A DNA stretch of 24,242 nt from JBEKHI01 sp050012355 (GTDB taxonomy: Bacteria; Actinomycetota; Actinomycetes; Streptosporangiales; Streptosporangiaceae), in contig JBEKHI010000225.1 of assembly GCA_050012355.1 (NCBI GenBank), positions 1-24,242 on the forward strand. Reading direction: 5' to 3'. Numbering within the stretch: position 1 is the stretch's first letter; each line of letters starts with the position of its first letter. Below the pieces are notes generated by a model. It was not told the DNA's origin. It saw only the letters and a program-made list of their open reading frames with translations, and ran no database searches. Of the stretch, positions 21,622 to 24,242 are shown piece by piece. The position numbers and the translations under genes are program-made.

Positions 21622-22809
21622 GTGGACCTGTTTGAGTATCAGGCTAAGGAACTGTTCGCCGAATACGGCGTTCCGGTGCCTAAGGATAAAGTCGCCAGTA
21701 CGGCCGACGAGGCCAAGGCGATTGCCACCGAATTCGCGAACCAGGGCCACCCGCAGGTAGTGGTCAAGGCCCAGGTGAAGGTCGGCGGCCGTGGTAAGGC
21801 TGGCGGTGTCAAGCTGGCGGATGACGCCGACGACGCCTATGACAAGGCCAGCAAGATCCTCGGCATGGACATCAAGGGCCACACGGTCCACAGGGTCCTC
21901 ATCGCCGAGGCTAGCGATATCGCGCAGGAGTATTACCTGAGCTTCCTGCTGGACCGGGCCAACCGCACCTTCATCTCCATCTGCTCGGTCGAGGGCGGCG
22001 TGGAGATCGAGGAGGTCGCGCACACCAACCCGGACGCGATCGCGCGCATCCCGATCGACCCGCTGGTCGGCGTGGACCACGCCAAGGCGCTGGAGATCAT
22101 CGAGGCCGGACGCATCCCGGACGCCGCTGCCGAGCAGGCCGCCGTCCTCGCGGAGCGGCTGTGGGCCATGTTCGACGACGAGGACGCGACCCTCGCCGAG
22201 GTGAACCCGATGGTGCTCACCCCGGACGGCCAGGTGCTGGCGCTCGACGGCAAGGTCACCCTCGACGACAACGCTGCCTTCCGGCAGGACCACGAGAAGT
22301 TCGCCGACCTGGCCTCCTCCGACCCGCTGGAGACCAAGGCCAAGGAGATGCACCTCAACTACGTCAAGCTTGACGGTGAGGTCGGCATCATCGGCAACGG
22401 CGCGGGCCTGGTCATGTCCACCCTGGACGTGGTGGCCTACGCGGGCGAGGCGTTCGGCGGCAAGAAGCCGGCCAACTTCCTCGACATCGGCGGCGGCGCC
22501 TCCGCGGAGGTCATGGCCAACGGCCTGGACGTCGTGCTATCGGACCCGAGCGTCAAGTCGGTGTTCGTCAACGTCTTCGGTGGCATCACCGCCTGCGACG
22601 CGGTGGCCAACGGAATCGTCTCGGCCTTTGAACTGCTGGCCAGTCGGGGCGAGCCGGTGAGCCGCCCGATCGTGGTGCGGCTGGACGGTAACAACGCAAT
22701 CGAGGGCCGCCGCATCCTCACCGAGGCGGCGCTCCCCGGTGTTGAGCAGGTCGACACGATGGACGGCGCTGCGCGCCGGGCGGCCGAGCTGGCCGTGAAG
22801 GGAGCATAA
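21622..22809 (+). CDS. sucC: Succinate-CoA ligase (ADP/GDP-forming) beta subunit
   Basis: SucC with SucD interconverts succinyl-CoA and succinate with formation of ATP or GTP, in the citric acid cycle. The 395-residue product has the expected length and starts at a GTG with the family's fixed opening, (M)DLFEYQAKELFAEYGVPVP. An ATP-grasp domain follows: VVVKAQVKVGGRGKAGGVKL is the nucleotide-binding glycine-rich segment, LIAEASDIAQEYYLSFLLDR comes next, and LAEVNPMVL supplies metal ligands. The C-terminal CoA-ligase domain contains FLDIGGGASAEVM, FVNVFGGITACDAVANGI and VVRLDGNNAIEGRRIL. The ribosome site is weak. sucD begins two bases after the stop, so the two are co-translated. Nucleotide preference cannot be told. 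Confidence 0.97.
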   Translation: MDLFEYQAKELFAEYGVPVPKDKVASTADEAKAIATEFANQGHPQVVVKAQVKVGGRGKAGGVKLADDADDAYDKASKILGMDIKGHTVHRVLIAEASDIAQEYYLSFLLDRANRTFISICSVEGGVEIEEVAHTNPDAIARIPIDPLVGVDHAKALEIIEAGRIPDAAAEQAAVLAERLWAMFDDEDATLAEVNPMVLTPDGQVLALDGKVTLDDNAAFRQDHEKFADLASSDPLETKAKEMHLNYVKLDGEVGIIGNGAGLVMSTLDVVAYAGEAFGGKKPANFLDIGGGASAEVMANGLDVVLSDPSVKSVFVNVFGGITACDAVANGIVSAFELLASRGEPVSRPIVVRLDGNNAIEGRRILTEAALPGVEQVDTMDGAARRAAELAVKGA

Positions 22810-22811
22810 CG

Positions 22812-23693
22812 GTGGCTATCTTCCTCAACCGCGACAGCCGGATCATGGTCCAGGGGATCACCGGCTCCGAGGGCCGCAAGCACGGGGCCCGGATGCTCGC
22901 CGCCGGCGCGACCGTGGTGGGCGGGACCAACCCGAAGAAGGCCGGGCAGACCATCGAGCTGAACGGCGTCGACGTTCCCGTCTTCGGCACCGTGGCTGAC
23001 ACGATGGCGCAGACCGGCGCGGACGTCTCGGTCGTCTTCGTTCCGGCGGCTGGCACGAAGGCCGCCGTCATCGAGGCGATCGACGCGCGGATCCCGCTGT
23101 GCATCGTGATCACCGAGGGCATCCCGGTACACGACACGGCCGACTTCTGGTCGTACGCGGTCCAGAACGGCAACGTGACCCGCATCGTCGGCCCGAACTG
23201 CCCCGGCATCGCGTCCCCTGGCAAGTCGAACGCGGGCATCATCCCCGCCGACATCACCACCGAGGGCAAGATCGGGCTGGTGTCGAAGTCCGGCACGCTG
23301 ACCTACCAGATGATGTACGAGCTGCGGGACATCGGCTTCTCCACCGCGGTCGGCATCGGCGGTGACCCGATCATCGGCACCACGCACATCGACGCTCTCG
23401 CCGCGTTCCAGGACGACCCGGAGACCGAGGCGATCGTGATGATCGGTGAGATCGGCGGCGACGCCGAAGAGCGGGCCGCCGCGTTCATCGATAAGAACGT
23501 GACCAAGCCGGTCGTCGGTTACGTCGCGGGCTTCACCGCCCCCGAGGGCAAGACCATGGGTCACGCGGGCGCCATCATCTCCGGCTCCTCCGGTACCGCC
23601 CAGGCCAAGAAGGAAGCCCTAGAAAAGGCCGGCGTCCGAGTAGGCAAAACCCCCTCGGAAACAGCCACCCTAGTCCGCGACCTCCTCCGCTAG
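22812..23693 (+). CDS. sucD: Succinate-CoA ligase alpha subunit
   Basis: SucD binds CoA and carries the phosphohistidine intermediate. The 293-residue product starts at GTG 22812, two bases after the sucC stop, with AGGGAG in the sucC end serving as ribosome site. The Rossmann CoA-binding domain opens with MAIFLNRDSRIMVQGITGSE and GATVVGGTNPKKAG. GPNCPGIASPGKSNAGIIP is the conserved CoA-site loop. The ligase domain has LVSKSGTLTYQMMYEL, GIGGDPIIGTTHIDAL and MIGEIGGDAEERAA. The active-site histidine is H251 in KTMGHAGAII. The C-terminus GVRVGKTPSETATLVRDLL is standard. It ends 27 bases before the long palindrome at 23721-23774. Confidence 0.97.
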   Translation: MAIFLNRDSRIMVQGITGSEGRKHGARMLAAGATVVGGTNPKKAGQTIELNGVDVPVFGTVADTMAQTGADVSVVFVPAAGTKAAVIEAIDARIPLCIVITEGIPVHDTADFWSYAVQNGNVTRIVGPNCPGIASPGKSNAGIIPADITTEGKIGLVSKSGTLTYQMMYELRDIGFSTAVGIGGDPIIGTTHIDALAAFQDDPETEAIVMIGEIGGDAEERAAAFIDKNVTKPVVGYVAGFTAPEGKTMGHAGAIISGSSGTAQAKKEALEKAGVRVGKTPSETATLVRDLLR

Positions 23694-23720
23694 CCCGCAC
23701 CGCTAAGAGCGCACCGGCTT

Positions 23721-23774
23721 CTGGGCGGTGCGACGTTGCCCAGCCTCTTTCCTGGGCAACGCCGCACCGCCCAG
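23721..23774 (-). terminator. 54-nt palindromic repeat, copy 2, between convergent genes
   Basis: CTGGGCGGTGCG (23721-23732) pairs with 23763-23774, then one A/C mismatch, then CGTTGCCCAG (23734-23743) pairs with 23752-23761 around the 8-base loop CCTCTTTC. The element lies between sucD and the leftward endonuclease gene and probably terminates both. Its reverse complement aligns without gaps to 7176-7229, so it is a second copy in the opposite orientation. Confidence 0.78.
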
Positions 23775-23786
23775 CATCGGCGGCCA

Positions 23787-24242
23787 TCAGGCGGCAGATG
23801 CCGTGGTACGTACGGTGCGGATGGGGAGCTTGGGGCGGCTCACGCCCACCCGGAGAGCGTCCTTTAGGTCCGAGATGACCGTGCGCGGCTCAGTCCGGAT
23901 GGTCCTGGGCTGCCAGTGCAGGACGTTGATCCCGGCGGCAGTCATCTTGTTGTGCTTTTTCGAGGTCTTCTCTTGGTCCGATGCCTCTAGGTGATACTGC
24001 CGCGAATCGACCTCGGCGGCGACGCCCGCGCGTGACCACCACGCGTCGGGGCAGCCGAGGAAGGTGCCATCGGCCGCGTAAAGCATCGGGTTATAGACCG
24101 GTTCCTCTATTCCCGACTGGCGGATGAGCTTCATGAGGTCCGCCTCGGGACTCGACCATATCCCCGAAGTCACCTCACCGACCGCCTCACGGAACAAGCG
24201 TGATCCCTTGGCCGGGCCCTCGTGGGCTTCGGCGGCCAGTTC
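23787..24242 (-). CDS. DUF559-like endonuclease-fold protein, N-terminus outside window
   Basis: The frame is open from the right edge to the stop at 23787, 151 codons visible. A TTG at 24197 is not the likely start, because the residues before it (ELAAEAHEGPAKGSR) continue naturally and actinobacterial homologues have a longer N-terminal part. The visible piece, VTSGIWSSPEADLMKLIRQS, NPMLYAADGTFLGCPDAWW, VAAEVDSRQYHLE and INVLHWQPRTIRTEP, follows the Vsr/DUF559 restriction-endonuclease-like pattern. Candidate metal-binding residues are the D of CPDAWW and the E and D of AEVDS. Such proteins are widespread and mostly uncharacterised; some resemble abortive-infection or toxin-antitoxin N-terminal domains. 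Function unknown; a nuclease role is inferred from the motif only. Confidence 0.75.
   Translation of the reverse strand, partial: ELAAEAHEGPAKGSRLFREAVGEVTSGIWSSPEADLMKLIRQSGIEEPVYNPMLYAADGTFLGCPDAWWSRAGVAAEVDSRQYHLEASDQEKTSKKHNKMTAAGINVLHWQPRTIRTEPRTVISDLKDALRVGVSRPKLPIRTVRTTASAA

Noticed and set aside
22437..23564. Long minus-strand open frame opposite sucC and sucD (375 codons)
   Set aside because: It is antisense to two unmistakable genes, its composition is His/Arg/Asp-biased as expected from GC-rich shadow frames, and no domain is recognisable.
1..24242. CRISPR array, tRNA, rRNA, phage or complete insertion sequence
   Set aside because: None seen: no spaced direct repeats of array type, no tRNA-like cloverleaf, no transposase or phage gene.

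Overview
The window is chromosomal DNA from a GC-rich actinomycete. The lineage is suggested by several actinobacterial hallmarks: a four-gene conservon (cvnA-D), an XRE/DUF5753 regulator with a DUF397 partner and an RsbW-like ATPase (a WhiJ-type module), a PcrA helicase with the KFG/APLEKL tail, LytR-CpsA-Psr (LCP) proteins with LytR_C domains, and GTG starts with short gene overlaps. I cannot name the genus. The order pcrA, mutase-type B12 protein, sucC, sucD resembles what I remember of Streptomyces chromosomes.

Layout. Bases 1-4898 hold a leftward phosphate-uptake operon, pstS-pstC-pstA, followed by a large secreted binding-protein-like gene that starts at a GTG overlapping the pstA stop and leaves the window. 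A strong hairpin separates pstS from pstC. Bases 4899-5558 are mostly non-coding, with a remnant of a VOC/glyoxalase gene. A rightward APC-family permease (5559-7163) follows. Next come a leftward DUF397-XRE pair (8517-7243), a rightward HATPase gene (8643-9365) and the leftward conservon cvnA-B-C-D (13786-9148). The rest runs rightward: pcrA, three tandem LCP genes, a small B12-binding protein, sucC and sucD. A leftward DUF559-like endonuclease gene is cut by the right edge.

Function. The pst genes import phosphate. The WhiJ-like trio and the conservon are signalling modules that often affect differentiation and secondary metabolism. The LCP proteins attach glycopolymers to the cell wall. 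SucCD makes or uses succinyl-CoA, the product of methylmalonyl-CoA mutase, whose B12 domain the small upstream gene resembles.

Points of most interest. (1) Two related 54-nt palindromic elements (7176-7229 and, inverted, 23721-23774) lie between convergent genes and show compensatory base changes and a shared AAAGAG loop. (2) The three LCP paralogues each have exactly two cysteines outside the membrane segment, one at residue 210 and one in a shared YGIPCVY C-terminus, and lcp2 is a mosaic of its neighbours. (3) Three reading-frame anomalies occur: a pstC run-on into pstA, a cvnD run-on antisense to the HATPase gene, and a frameshift in cvnA. These could be real or could be assembly errors. 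I found no CRISPR array, rRNA, tRNA, complete insertion sequence or prophage.
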